A stretch of 64,000 nucleotides of DNA, taken from Acanthosoma haemorrhoidale (Eukaryota; Arthropoda; Insecta; Hemiptera; Acanthosomatidae). Positions 1 through 12,800 of the stretch are shown here, in pieces (position 1 is the first letter of the stretch; each line of letters begins with the position of its first letter). The stretch lies in the NCBI GenBank assembly GCA_930367205.1, contig OV884011.1:140923937-140987936 (forward strand), read 5' to 3'. A program made the position numbers and the translations under genes. The notes under the pieces are model-generated. The model was not told the origin of the DNA. It worked only from the letters and a program-made list of their open reading frames with translations, and made no database searches.

Positions 1-48
1 AAATTGGTGTTGTCTTACCTCTCATAAGGATTTTTTTTTTTCTTTCAG

Positions 49-547
49 TTTTCCCGATTTTAAATTCTTTTGTCAAAAGAGTTATGGTTGTTGGTGGGGT
101 TACAGTTACTTTTGGTTCCCTTTTTGGAAACATAAAACTTAAATGGTTGGCTAATAAGTTTTTAATGCATAAAAATACCAGGTCATTAACATTGCCAGGA
201 GATTAAGTATCATATCATGAGTTGCTATTTGGCATATCAACTGTTTTAGGGTCTTTTTAAAAAAATGAATTGACGATTGTCAAATACTTTAGCGTTTCAT
301 TTTATTGATTGAGAACAGCCATTCATATTAAATATATTTCTATCCTTCATACAATTGTAACCTTATCATTTTATTTAATTTTTTTTGTATAGTAGGTGCA
401 GAAGAATTTGAAGAACCTTCTGGAAAGTTTTCTATGGAAGTAGTAAAAGAAGACAGTAATGCCAATGAAAATCATGTGGTAAAAATTCCTTGGAGTGACG
501 TCCTGGAACCACGTACCATAAATGGTACATTAAATATTATACAATAA
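49..547 (+). CDS. 3' end of an unrecognised protein-coding gene (partial, two candidate exons)
   Basis: A polypyrimidine tract ending in CAG at 46-48 opens a reading frame that runs from about 51 with residues FPILNSFVKRVMVV. A second acceptor (AG at 391-392 or 394-395) opens a 50-residue acidic tail that begins GAEEFEEPSGKF, ends PRTINGTLNIIQ and stops at 545-547. A splice from a weak donor at 94-95 (G|GTGGGG) to 396 keeps frame and joins the two pieces. Without that splice, the first frame reads on to a stop at 204-206. The last 50 residues are protein-like rather than low complexity, and a poly(A) signal follows about 580 bases downstream. I do not recognise the family. The rest of the gene lies left of the window. 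The exon structure is inferred, and which of the two endings is used is undecided. Confidence 0.45.
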
Positions 548-1128
548 GTGTTAAATTGGTTTCGTTAGTTAAACACATATAGTAATTGAGTTAATTCAGT
601 GATATTTATAGCTGTAAGAGTTAAATCCTAATAATGTTTAAGTTTTTCTCCTGTTAAATAATTTGTAATTACTAAACCACGCTGAATTTATAATATTTAT
701 TTTTATAATACTGTGATGAGCCAAAACTCATTGGATGACTTATAAAACAGTTGACTTAAGAGTGATTAGTTAAATTAAAAAAATAAATTATCTCTACTTT
801 AAGAAACTCCTAGGTGAGATAAACGTTTCTGGGTACTCGAATGCTTCCACCATAGCCTTCCTCAAAACTTCAATGTGGATTACTTATATATTTTTACTGC
901 CAGCATTAACCACCGAGAACCCTTTTTTTCAAATATATCTCTCTAATTTCAAAACAATTCATTAATTTTAAAAGTATATTTAGCAAATTAAACATCTTTA
1001 TTTGATTAAATGTATGTCTAAGCCTTTTTATGTCCCTTTGGTTGTTAAAATATTTAGATATTACTGTTCATTACCATTTTTTTGTCAATTTTTGTATATT
1101 TTGTAAAAAATGTTAATTATTATTGTTA

Positions 1129-1134
1129 ATAAAG
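1129..1134 (+). promoter_or_regulatory. Poly(A) signal AATAAA
   Basis: A canonical AATAAA lies in the AT-rich sequence after the stop codon at 545-547. A T/G-rich stretch follows within 30 bases. It would give the left-edge plus-strand gene a 3' UTR of roughly 600 bases. It sits well before the oppositely oriented FAR gene, so the two genes converge without overlapping. Confidence 0.4.
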
Positions 1135-3512
1135 TTATTTAATTCCTGACTAATGTTTGTTTCTTAACAAAACAAATGAATATTTTCTGACTGGAAAGAA
1201 CATTTAAACAAATTGTAAACTTCATTTTGATTGTGAAAAATTCTATAAGAGTGGTGCATTCACAATACTTTAGGCCACACGCACAATACTTAGTATTAAT
1301 ATTGAGATTATGATATAATAAGTAATTTACCCTTCAATATTTTTTATGGATTGCTTTTTTTTTGCCATATTTGGGGAATCACTTTAGATTTTCATGCATA
1401 ATATTGCCCATCTATGTAAAACTTGAAGTAGTCTTTCGTTCTTTTGAAAATAAAGTATTTCTCTGAAGCTGCTATGTTTTGAAAAAAAAATAATAAGTAA
1501 GTTTAATATGAATAATTTCACATGGTAGCAGTTTCAACAAAATGGCGGAATGATGGATTCTACATTGAATATTAAAATATTTTAACATTGTATAGTCCTT
1601 GAGTATAGCCGGTTGATTAATCATTTTAATCACTATAACATGGATATATGTAGAGTCCAGAAAATATGATGGACTAGCCAAGAAAAGTTTGTCTCAAATA
1701 GTTTGTTCCAAAGTTTGCTGCTTTCCTATGCAGAATACGAGTGGTATCTCTGAGATGAAGACTTTCCTACAAATTAATTTATGGTTATTTGATAAACCCA
1801 TTTCAATGGGGTTGGAATGTACATATTAACCTGTTGATGAGCTGCTCCCATTGCCATAAACAGCCGAACAAGCCCTGTAGGAACTGATTAATAACACTGC
1901 CTGGAAATGTTTGAAGGGGTGCCGGTTGTGGTTAATGGTTAATGGTTGTGATTGCTGGAATCAACCCATGAAATTTTCCCCAATATGCTTTAATTGGGAT
2001 ACATCTTGGTCCATAATCTGGTAATTCATCTTATCCCTCCTGGTAGCATTTGCTTTCATTCCCCTCACATCGGTTTCTAACTCAACCAAATCATCTCGGT
2101 TTCCTGTGAATGTTTCACAATCTTTGAAGTCAGATGAACAAAAGTTCTTGGTCCAATAGGAGTGGAAGATTATTGGAGACACCCAACCCGCACCTCTATG
2201 CCCTGACAAGGGTGTGTGATATCATCTATCTGTCAATCTGGAAAACTTTAGGTAGACCAGACATGCCAGTAGGATGACATAGCAAGGTTAGTTGCAGGTG
2301 CACAGAATAGGAAGAATAGACCACACAATGTTGAATTAGGCTCAACTCATTAAATGTAGCTCTTTATGTGTAATTAAAAATCTGTATCCCTTGATAAGCA
2401 GTTTCAAAGTTTGAATATTTCTTCAAAATTTATTATTATTATTGAATTTCCTGTTTTTTCGAGGCTAGTACTATTTGCCCAAATAAACAAATTAACCTGG
2501 TCAATTCTTAATCTTTAAATTAATACATAATATATACCATTGAAAGGTCCTAGATCTATTCATTGCCAGATCTGAGCACTCTTTGGAAATAAATACTGTT
2601 TAGTAGTAATACCTTATAAAAAATACTTTCTGAAGCTTACCCTATAATTCATTTTCATTACTTTGCCCTTGTCAGTTGCTGCTTATTGTGGAATTTATTC
2701 TTTTCATTATCTAGAGTGTCCATATAGGCTGCTTACCAATTAATTAAGACTTAGCAAGGTCAATCTTGGCTAACACTTAAATGTAAGGCGACTCATCATA
2801 GCATATCATTACCCACCCACCCAGCCAATTAAAAATGTGTATACTTTGAATAACCATTATGTAGGCATTATAGGAAGATAAAAGTTGGTAGTTAGGAATT
2901 AAAAAAATAAAAATCACATCTTAGTTACTAAAAGTATTTATTTTATTTATGTATAAAAGAATGTTAACTTTTAAATTTTAATTATAACAAATATTCTTAT
3001 ATACCTACACAATGTAAAATAGTAGAACATATCACAGCTAATTAGGGATTACTTTAATAAAACATTTTCATTTAATATTTAATGTATATTATTCTAATTG
3101 GTTAAAAGCATAATGATTTGATTTTTATAATTGCTTAATTGTATCCCTGATTTATTTTGTTGTGAATGATTTTTATCTCAATGAACTTAATAAGAAACAT
3201 CATACATCATAGATAATGACACATTAAACACGTCAATACTTTTATGTCTACTCTTCTTTAATTTATGTTTTAAATGGGAAAAAATAATTTAATGACATTT
3301 GAGATAAGGAGAGCAATATTTACAAGCTGTTGGCTATTTTTGTTTGATTGATCTTGTAAGTAGGACAAAAAAAGAACACTTAGTTTAAACTAGGTGATAT
3401 TTAACAAAATCATTTAAATTATATTTACATTGTTGACTATTACATTAATGTAGAGTTCACATTTTGATTAAGTGTTGATTAGATTATACGTATTTTGATT
3501 TGTGCTCTATTA

Positions 3513-3518
3513 TTTATT
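3513..3518 (-). promoter_or_regulatory. Candidate poly(A) signal for the FAR gene
   Basis: TTTATT on the plus strand reads AATAAA on the minus strand, about 190 bases past the FAR stop codon at 3709-3711. It is the nearest canonical signal I see. The region is AT-rich, so chance matches are common; another lies near 2943. Confidence 0.35.
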
Positions 3519-3708
3519 ATTATGTATAATTATAGCACATAATAATAGTATAAAAGAAATAAACTAGAAAACATTTAAAATTACAAAAATGTAGTACATT
3601 ATTAAAGTATAGTACCAACTTAGAATAAAGTCTTTCATTTGAATGAAACGCAAGGGATTATAACTGAACTTTGCATTAACGAAATTGGTATTATGTCACT
3701 TAAATGCG

Positions 3709-3874
3709 TTACACTTTGACATGCTGCGAGACAGCCTCAGGCCCAGAGGCGTCATTTGAAAAGTAACTGGCGATGAGAGAGACTAAATATTTGTAAGTGT
3801 CTGTGGATGGAACAAAGAAGAAAAAAATAAAACTGAAAAAAGTTAGGCGTGTTAATAGGTCGACCCAGTACAAT
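3709..3874 (-). CDS. FAR terminal coding exon 8
   Basis: The acceptor TTTTTCAG|A completes the split Ile codon of exon 7. The next residues, LYWVDLLTRLTFF, are the conserved end of the FAR_C domain (commonly LYW.D.L). A very hydrophobic run (FFSFIFFFFVP) follows, then a polar tail ending SQHVKV and TAA at 3709-3711. The exon has 54 codons and no internal ATG of note, so it is easily missed. The 1.5-kb intron 7 (3875-5392) holds nothing else I recognise. Confidence 0.88.
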
Positions 3875-6800
3875 CTGAAAAATAAAAAATAAATAATTAT
3901 CTTTATGAATTTGTTTCTTTTATTGGTAAGAAAGCTAAATTTTATTTTAAATTAACCAATTATATTATTAATTGTAACAGCAGCTAAAAACAACCAAAAA
4001 AACTATTCCTGCTACTGGAAATGAGTGATTTAAAATCAACAATAAACTTTCTCCATTAATAGTTTATAGATTCCTCTCTGCAACAGAACTTACAAACACA
4101 AGATGTTCATCACACTTGTTACAGTATTATTTATTAAACATGTGTTGCAGAGTGGATTCTTGTTATACTTAATGCTGATTAAAAAAAAAATTATTTTGTT
4201 TAATAAAAGTTATTTATTACTTTATTTTTTTTGTTTGGAATATGATGTCTCCCATAATTTTTAACCAAGTCTTGTTTTTAAAAAAATTGTTGAAGAAATT
4301 TGAATATTTATTAAAACTATATTTATCTCCTTACTCCACACCATAAATGTTTATTGATATTTTATCTAAGTTTATTTTTATCTTTATCCAAAATATGTGA
4401 ATTTTAACTAATTCAAATTACTTATTTGAATCTGAGCCAAGACAGCTGTTTTTTAAAATGATTATTGTTGGGTGTGAATGATTATAATTAAATAACAGCT
4501 TGCATCTTTCTACAATATTGATAGCTTACTTCTAAAACCTTGTAACTCCCATTCACTTCCTCCATAAAATCTTGTAAGTTCATAATGCTCACTCATTTAC
4601 TTAAAAACTCATAATGTGTGGTATTATTTTTCATACAAATGTCTGGGATATTTCAAAATACCAGAGGAAAAAATAATCACAATTTTTATTTTTCTTCTAT
4701 AGAAATATAGTTTTTTGTTTCCTGTGTAAAATTTGCTTTTATGGACTTAAAAGGTTTTAGAGGTAAACCATCATTATGGAAAGACAATGTGCACAGTTAA
4801 GATTTTTATAATGTCACTTTATATTAGTAAACTGAAGATGATAGCTTAGAGCTGTCAAAAACGTTATTTTGGGAATAAATACTAAATTGTGGAAAGAGGT
4901 TACTGTTTTTTTGTTTTATTTTAACTTGAAAAAGAAGATTCATGCATCTGCCCACTGATAGCACCACAGCAAGACATGATGGTTTAGAGGTGGTGTGGGC
5001 AACACCTGATGATTTCTACCAATTTGAAACATACCCATGAATTATTAAAATTTGTTAGTGGACAGGATAAATAACAAATAATGTAACTATTAAAAGATAA
5101 TATGTTTGTAAAATTGCTAGCTTTAGGTGGTTGGACTCCCCCTCCCCATACACAGCTCACAAGTCACAAGTGAAAGAATTAAAAAAATAATAAGGATAAC
5201 CTTTTACTTTTCCTTGATCTTTTTAAGTATAAATATAAATAAAATTATTAGTGTCTCCACTGATTGTAAAGTAGAATTCTATAGAAAGAAAAGTTGCTTT
5301 GAGAATATAATTAAAAATCATCAAAAAAAAATTTTTAAACATCTAAAATCATTCGATGATTTTACATCTTACAAACATCTTTAACATCTTACATTCTCAT
5401 GTGTCTACGAGCTGCAGGAATAGTACTGATGTTGTCTTTAAGGATGTATTCCCTTGCTGACAGAATACAGTCTGAGAAATACAATTTAATGTCCATGTTA
5501 TCTCCATCTATCTTGTATTCTATCCTCTCTCGCTCATTTAATATCATACGAAGACTACGTATTTGATCATTTTTGAAGTCCCATTGGTTGTTTGCATAAT
5601 ATTCAAACACTTTAAAACCTTTATTTATTCTGTCGTGAACCCTCAGCAGTCTAAAAAGTCATGGTTTTAATATATATAATAAATATTTTAAATAATTTTC
5701 TTAAGTTATCATTTTGTTTAATAAAGGTTAACTTACACTGGCTTATTGCCACTTAGGTAAATGATGGAATCTAAGAAATAAGCCGGAATCATATGGAACA
5801 AGATGACACAAATGTTATGAAGAAATCTGCTTCTCTTCATGCTTCCACCAGGGTACCACACTGCGTTACTTAATGGAATTTCATTTGTGACTATGTCTTT
5901 ACCAACGTCAATGATTTGTTGCCATGTTATCTGCCATTCTGAATTAGTCGTTAAATTATAAACATAGTTTTCTCTGTGCCTGAAAATAATAATTATATTT
6001 AATGGTGGTCATGTTTAAAAAAACAATAATTTTTTAACATAGTAAGACATTTTGGAAGTACAAACCCAAGAACAAGGTATTTCCAACTTGAAAGCATAAT
6101 GCCATTAACACAAATATCAACTGGTAAGTAATCAGCATAACCATCGTTGTTACAATACATTGTTCTGATGACACCTTTCCCTGCTCCTATCAATAGGCCA
6201 GTTGGCCCATTGATGTTATCCATCCACCCTGGTATTGGTTCCAACCAAGTGGGAATAACTGTAACCAAATTATTTTATGACAAATAAATAACTAAAAAAA
6301 CAGATCAGATACTAAAAACAGAAAAATAGGACAGACAGTTCCCAAAAATTAGGTACCTGACCCTATAGTAGTACAAAACTGACCTCTTCATATTTGTGTT
6401 ACCAGTATAACATAAAAAGTCCGATTTATATGAATTAGCAATATAAAAGTTGCTTTGACCTACTTACCAATGGAAGGTCTAAGTATAATTGAAGGGATTC
6501 CCTTTTTAACAAAATCAGCAACTATCGTCTCAGATAAATTCTTTGTAAATGCATAAGAGTTAGGAAAATCTTTAAGTATCCTGGAAGAATAAAATTAATT
6601 ATAAAATGTGAAACAATTTATGAAAAAGTGTTATTTTATTTTTATTAACATTACTTTTCGCTAACTGTTTCAACAAGTTCTTCATCCATAAGCTCGCAGC
6701 TTTTAATTATTTTGTAAGGATCTGCGGCACTTGGGTAAATTTTCTCTTCCAAGACCTTTTGGTCGAGGTGGCAATAAGCTGTAGATATATGAACATGTAG

Positions 6801-9800
6801 CTATAAAATAAATTATTAATAATTAAAAAATTATATTATTATTGACATATTTCTAAATAAATATGCTAATATGAAGTCTTGAAAAAAAAGTTTCAGTCAG
6901 GTAAAAAATTGTAAGATGTACTAGCTGTTAAGAAAAAGCCACCTTTCATTAGTAATTTATTTACAACTTAAGATTTGTATTATGTAACTTTTATCAATAT
7001 TTAAAAATAAAGAGCTTAGTATTTATGTAAGACCATCCTCTGATATTAAGAATGTTGAATATACTACAGGTCATCAACTATATACTATATAGGTCAACAA
7101 AATTATTTGGGTTTAACATGGATTGAATTTGATGTCAATGATTATATTTAGGCTTAGTAAATAAAAAATGTCCATCATGAAGGCCAAAAAGGCTTGGTTC
7201 TCCATTGCAAATTTATTAACTAGCTGTTTTGTTTTAAAATTTTATAGTGATGACCTATTCTTATCAGCTAGAGATGTATTGGCTAATTTAAATATTAAAT
7301 GAAGAATTTTTATTACCTGAAGGTTTTTCATGCTTTCAGATAGTTCCATCATGTACTTTGTCCCCCTTGTATTCAGCAGGACAGCTTTTTTTAGGGGTTC
7401 GTCAAATCTTATTGTAGCAGCCGAGTGGAAGACAACATTGACTTCGTTCTGAAGCATTTCCCTGTCTTCGGGCGACAGACCGAGATCTTTACTCAAAACA
7501 TCTCCGTTTACTGTAGATACTTTGTTAATAATGTCAGTACCATGGAGCTTTTTCATCTCATCAAAAAGCTTAAAAAAAGCATGCAAATGGTAATTATTAT
7601 TCCTGAATATTATTATTAACAATCTAGTAATAATAAATTATATCACTTTAAGCACTAAACCATTTCTGTTATACAATATTTTGTTCATTCAATTGATATA
7701 ACTATAACTGATAAACAAATGGGATACTTTTTAGCACAATCTGCTTGAATTCAAAACCAATAGTTTCAACTAGTAATGTTTTTAAGGAAGTCATAAATGA
7801 GATGAAATATCCATAATATTTTTTAAAAAAATTAGGTGTTCATCTAGTTAAGAGTTAGGATGCTAAGTTATGCACTTATATAAGATATGCACTAAATAGG
7901 CATAATAATAAAAAAGTATTTTAAAATACTTGTATTACAAGTATATTTGAACTCCTTGGCCATCTCTAGGTATCGTTCTTTTACTTTCTACATCCTTTAT
8001 TTCATTTGTATAAATATTTTTTAAAATATTTTGTTCTGTCTTACGTTTTATTACTACCATATTGAAAACTTACAAATAATAACTGTGTAGCACTTAAGCA
8101 TATGATTTTTAAAAACTTATATAATGTTATGTTATTTTTAAGGAATAGTTTGAGAGAAGGATTTTTTATTATATAAAATATTAAATAAAATAAAATAAAT
8201 GATAAAAAGTTTAAATTCATACATCATATTTGCTATCATATACATTGTATACATCATATATGGCTGAGTCTACAGGTAGCATTGCTTTTGGAATGTGTGG
8301 ATCACAAAACACACTTCTTGGATGGAGCAAGGCAAGCTTTCGACGGAAAATTTGTGAAGATCTCATTTTATTCATAAAATGATCTCGGTTAAAATGAAAA
8401 TAAATTTATATCTTGTATATTTATCTTTTCTCCTATTGATAAAGAAGGTGACTGGATATGGCACCGGGTTGGCAAACAAAGCGAGCAGGGGTAGCAGCCT
8501 TCTAGTATATATTAAAAAAAATAAAATTTAGTTCATAATTGATGTAATGACATTTCATTTGGTTAAACTTAATGTTTTTTATAATGAAAAACAAAATGGC
8601 GAGACCAATGGTCCTTGGATTAACAAGTTCTCATTAATTGAATTTTTGTTATATATCGTATTATCGTTTAGTAAGTATTTTCAAAAATTCAACCATAAGT
8701 AATTTAGTTGCATTATGAAATTTGAAAGGTCATCAAACACAAGGTGGATTAAAGTCCAAGAAAACTGCATTAGGCCTGATAATTCGTTAGCCATAATAGG
8801 CAGCTGGTGGGGTAAATCCAACAAAAAAAATCTGTAAAATCAGCAGTTTCGAAGATTGCATTATAAAAAATAACATATTTAATAAAATAAGAAAGGTTTA
8901 TGAGGAGTAATTCCAATCTGATGGCACAAAAAATTTACGACCACTGACGACCTCAATTCAGTCACTTCTATTAGGGGGAACCGAAAAGTAATGTTTTTTT
9001 TTACATTAAATTCAAACAGATAAATTTTTAACAAGTTCTTGTTTTTGATCAATGATGTAATCACCCTCGTTATCAGCAACCTTTTGCCATCTAGTTAGCA
9101 AATTTTTAATGCCTGATCGATTAAAATCAATTGGTTTTTGAGCAAAATATCTGGAAATGGCATTTTGGGCACCATCCAAATTTTGAACTTTTTGCCACTT
9201 ATAAAATGTAGCGATCGATTAATGGAAATCCGATATCGGGCGAGTATGGTGGTTGAGACAATAGGCATGGTTAGCCAAATAGGCAGCTGGTGGGGTAAAA
9301 CCAACAAAAAAAATCTGTAAAATCGGCAGTTTCGAAGATTACATGTTGAAAAATAACATATTTAATAAAATAAGAAAGGTTTATAAGGAGTAATTCCAGT
9401 CTGATGGGACAAAAAAATTACTTTCCGGTCCCCCAATTACTTGCTCTTGTTAAAGTTTCAGTCAGCTCGCTCTAATAAAATAAGTTGTTACTTTCTTGAT
9501 ATTTTTAAGTAGAAGATAGATGAAATAAAAATGGTTAAAGTATCCTTTTAAAAGATTGAGATGAGATAATCTTGCTCAGTAAGCCTACTTAATTTATTAC
9601 CTGGAAGGGTATTTCGAGAGAGGTACCTACTACAGACGTACGGTTCACAACCTGAGGATCCCAAATTTTCGTTTCAAGACCTTACTTATTTAAATATTTT
9701 TTATATTAAAAACAAAACACTTCAGTTAATAATTAATATAAAAAAATTTAAATTTCTAGAAATACGATTAAGGTTTGCCGTCTCTCTGGGCATAGTTATC

Positions 9801-12800
9801 CATTTTCATCTTCTGTTAAAATTGTTTTATTCGAGATTCGCGAACGCAGTTTTGATTTCGAATCATCGAGAAATCATCTATATATTTCTCGATGATTCGA
9901 AATCATCACATTTCACCTTTTCGTCTGTTCCTTAATTGGAATTTTCCTACTTCATTGGATATTGGGACCAGAGAATTCGTTGGCGTTGCTGTATTTTCAT
10001 TTAGAATCTGAACGAGAGGCTTCTGTTCGACTGATATAAGGAACTTCATTTATTTTTCCTTCTTCAAAATTTTCCACTATTTACCTCGTTTTCAGTAGCA
10101 GAAATCAGAGCTTCTCTTCTGTCCTTCTTGGTAAGTACGATTTACGATTTCTATGCATACAACATTTTTCACATGTGCAACATTATAATCCGTAAGATTT
10201 TTTTTCTCCTTTTCTCTCTCTTATTTTCTTCTGTTTTCTTTGAGGTGGATTCATTCATTAGGGGAATCCACTCTGTATGTATGCACCCATTTTATTCAGG
10301 AAGACGCTGGAGGAACTGTCGGGATAACTCTATTTAAGGAATAGATGTTCTTATTGCAGGTTGATTCTAAATAAGTTATTTTATCTTCTAATTTAAAACG
10401 GTCGAAAACTTCAAGCATTATATCAACGATGATTTAGTTAAATACATATCGTGGGAAATTTATATTGTCCCAGATGCAATTATGCAGGTGAATTAATCTG
10501 ACTATTTAAAAACTGTGTAGAAAACTTATTTCATGGCTAATAAGATATTGCATAACAGTTTCATAAGTATTGAGGTCACTGCTAGTGAAAGTTGTATCCT
10601 CACCAGAGGGTAGGGCAATTAGGTTTACAGAAATTACGGCCGTTTTGAGTGTCAACACTGTATGCAGGGATTAACTTGTTTTACAAAGGCAATGCCAACA
10701 CGAAACCGAATTTCGGATATCGAAATTGCAACTTATTTGATGGAAATTAAAAATTAGTTTTAATAAATATTTCGTGTTCTTCATAAGGAAAATTAACATA
10801 TTGTTCTAATGTAATCAGAAATTTGTATAATAGCAGTTAAACCTCTACATATAAATGGAGGTTCCTTTAAAAAAAACTGTTATATATAAATATTGACATA
10901 TTAAGAGATTGCAATGTTCCATCCTTGTCACACTAAAACCAAATACAGTGATTTTTAAGGGTTAAGTGTCAAAGGCAGTTTTTAGGGTTAATGAACAAAA
11001 ATTCGAATTGTTTCCAAGCTTCCTTTTTATTTTCATTATCTGTTTGTTCTTGATCTGCTTTTTTCCCCCGTTCTTCTTCAGGACTTTCTTCTACAAAACC
11101 AGCTTTGGAAAAACAGTTTGAATTTGGTAGTTGTTTTTAGTGGGAAAAAATTAGTCAATTTTTGATCAACTGAACTAGGATGGTTCGGGCAATTGTCCAC
11201 AAAAAGAAGAACTTTTCTTTTTTTTTCTCATCTGGTTATGAAAGTTAGTTATACACTTCTCAAAAAATGCTCTAGTCATCCCCGATTTTTCATTGAAATC
11301 TTAATAAAGTTATGTCAAGTATCGCCAAAAAGAATAACAATCGCGGGACTTTCGAGTGTTTTGCTGAGAAGAACGAAAAAAACCACTGACTCTTATGAGA
11401 GATCTTTCAAGGATCTCTCAAGGTTTAGATGTGGGTACTGGTGGAGGTACAGAACTGTACTGGATGTAAAAACTCTCCAAACTTCTTCCTGAATCCAAAT
11501 AGGGAGGTATTTTAATTCCAGCTTCGGATCGAGAATACAATCAAAGTACATATTTATTTGAACCAATACATCAGTATTTTACTATTTTTTTAAAGGCGCG
11601 AAAATATCAATACAAAATAAAGGATTAAGATTAAAGATCTTGATCCATTCTAAGCTCGCGTCTCTGCTAGATAGTTGGCCTAATTTCAAGAAGACTGACC
11701 CTGACAGAAGGCCGTAGTATCTCTTCGTAAGCTCTTCTTTAATCAAGTATTGTGGGTTACCAATTCTAAATGAACGCCCGCTCCCAACGCAAGTCGGACA
11801 TCGACTTTGAGACAAGTAGGAGTATTTTGTTTTGTAGTGCTTGCAGTCTTGTTCTGATTGACTTACTGTTGATTGGCCATACAATGGAGTCTCGAGTATT
11901 GGTAATATGAGTATTTTGTAAAGTGATATCGTGATTTATGTCTTTTGATGATTGGGTACAATTGTTGTTGCATGCGTCTATAAGGTTTTTGTAGTTTGTA
12001 TTAAGTCTCCAGGCCAGTGGTATGTCCAAATACAGATCAAAGTTGCGAACACCCTGATCCTTAGTTCCTGTTCCAATTAGTTGCTGTACAAAACCCTGCT
12101 AACGTTAGTTTGGTAGCTCGGAGGTGATTCTAAATGCCGAAAAGGATGATCAGACCCGACAATAAGTTATCGCGACGACGAACAAGAATAACGCCCTTTG
12201 GCTGAAATTTCTGTGAGGGTGATGTAAGATGCGAAGATGGTACAAAAGCTGGGGCCTATCTGGTCCAGAGCCGCTTCACACCGCTGTGAGTTTAGAAAGC
12301 CGTGGCTTCTTCAAGGTTGGCTGCCTATGATATAATAAGGACAGGGTTAACGATGGGTGCTTCCAGTCGTAAAAACCCAAGTAGAAATCTTATCTCTCCT
12401 ATCCGTACAAATATGTTGATCGTATTACGAACTCCCAGCTAATCTCTTTGTCCAATCTGAAGTCCATTCAGGGGTTTAATGTCATGTAGTGTGTGATATC
12501 GGGTGCTTTCTTGATATGAAGGGGCTGTGTACGAATCCCTTGAACCCTAGTGATTACTTTTTAAAACATTGCCATAATTGGATATTTTTATAGTTGAATA
12601 CAAAATAACGGGAAACTCTTTTCTGCAGATCAGACATTTTGAAATCTAAGAGTTGAAGAGAAGAAAATCTGCAATGAAAGGTGAAGGAGTGGCTGTTTTA
12701 AACCACAGTAAGCTGGGAAAAATACTGAAACGTGCTGCGTTCTCCGAACAATAATAAATTGGTGTTAAATTGCTCCACAAGAAGACGTATTAAAAACCTT

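Larger units (their letters stand above)
548..3708. other. Convergent intergenic region
   Basis: AT-rich sequence between two convergently transcribed genes, holding both 3' UTRs. A minus-strand open frame at 1961-2209 (82 codons) has mixed amino-acid composition. It lacks recognisable motifs, splice context or neighbours, so it is not called as a gene. No other structure was recognised. Confidence 0.4.

Noticed and set aside
1961..2209. Minus-strand open frame of 82 codons with mixed composition
   Set aside because: No recognisable domain, no splice context, and it sits between convergent genes. It could be chance or an old repeat.
10080..10134. Plus-strand acceptor (TTTTCAG) and strong donor (TTG|GTAAGT) about 40 bases apart, like a micro-exon
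   Set aside because: It lies in the FAR intron on the opposite strand, and no coding exons were found on either side to pair with it.
11193..11492. 99-codon plus-strand open frame
   Set aside because: It is the antisense shadow of the Tigger relic on the minus strand.
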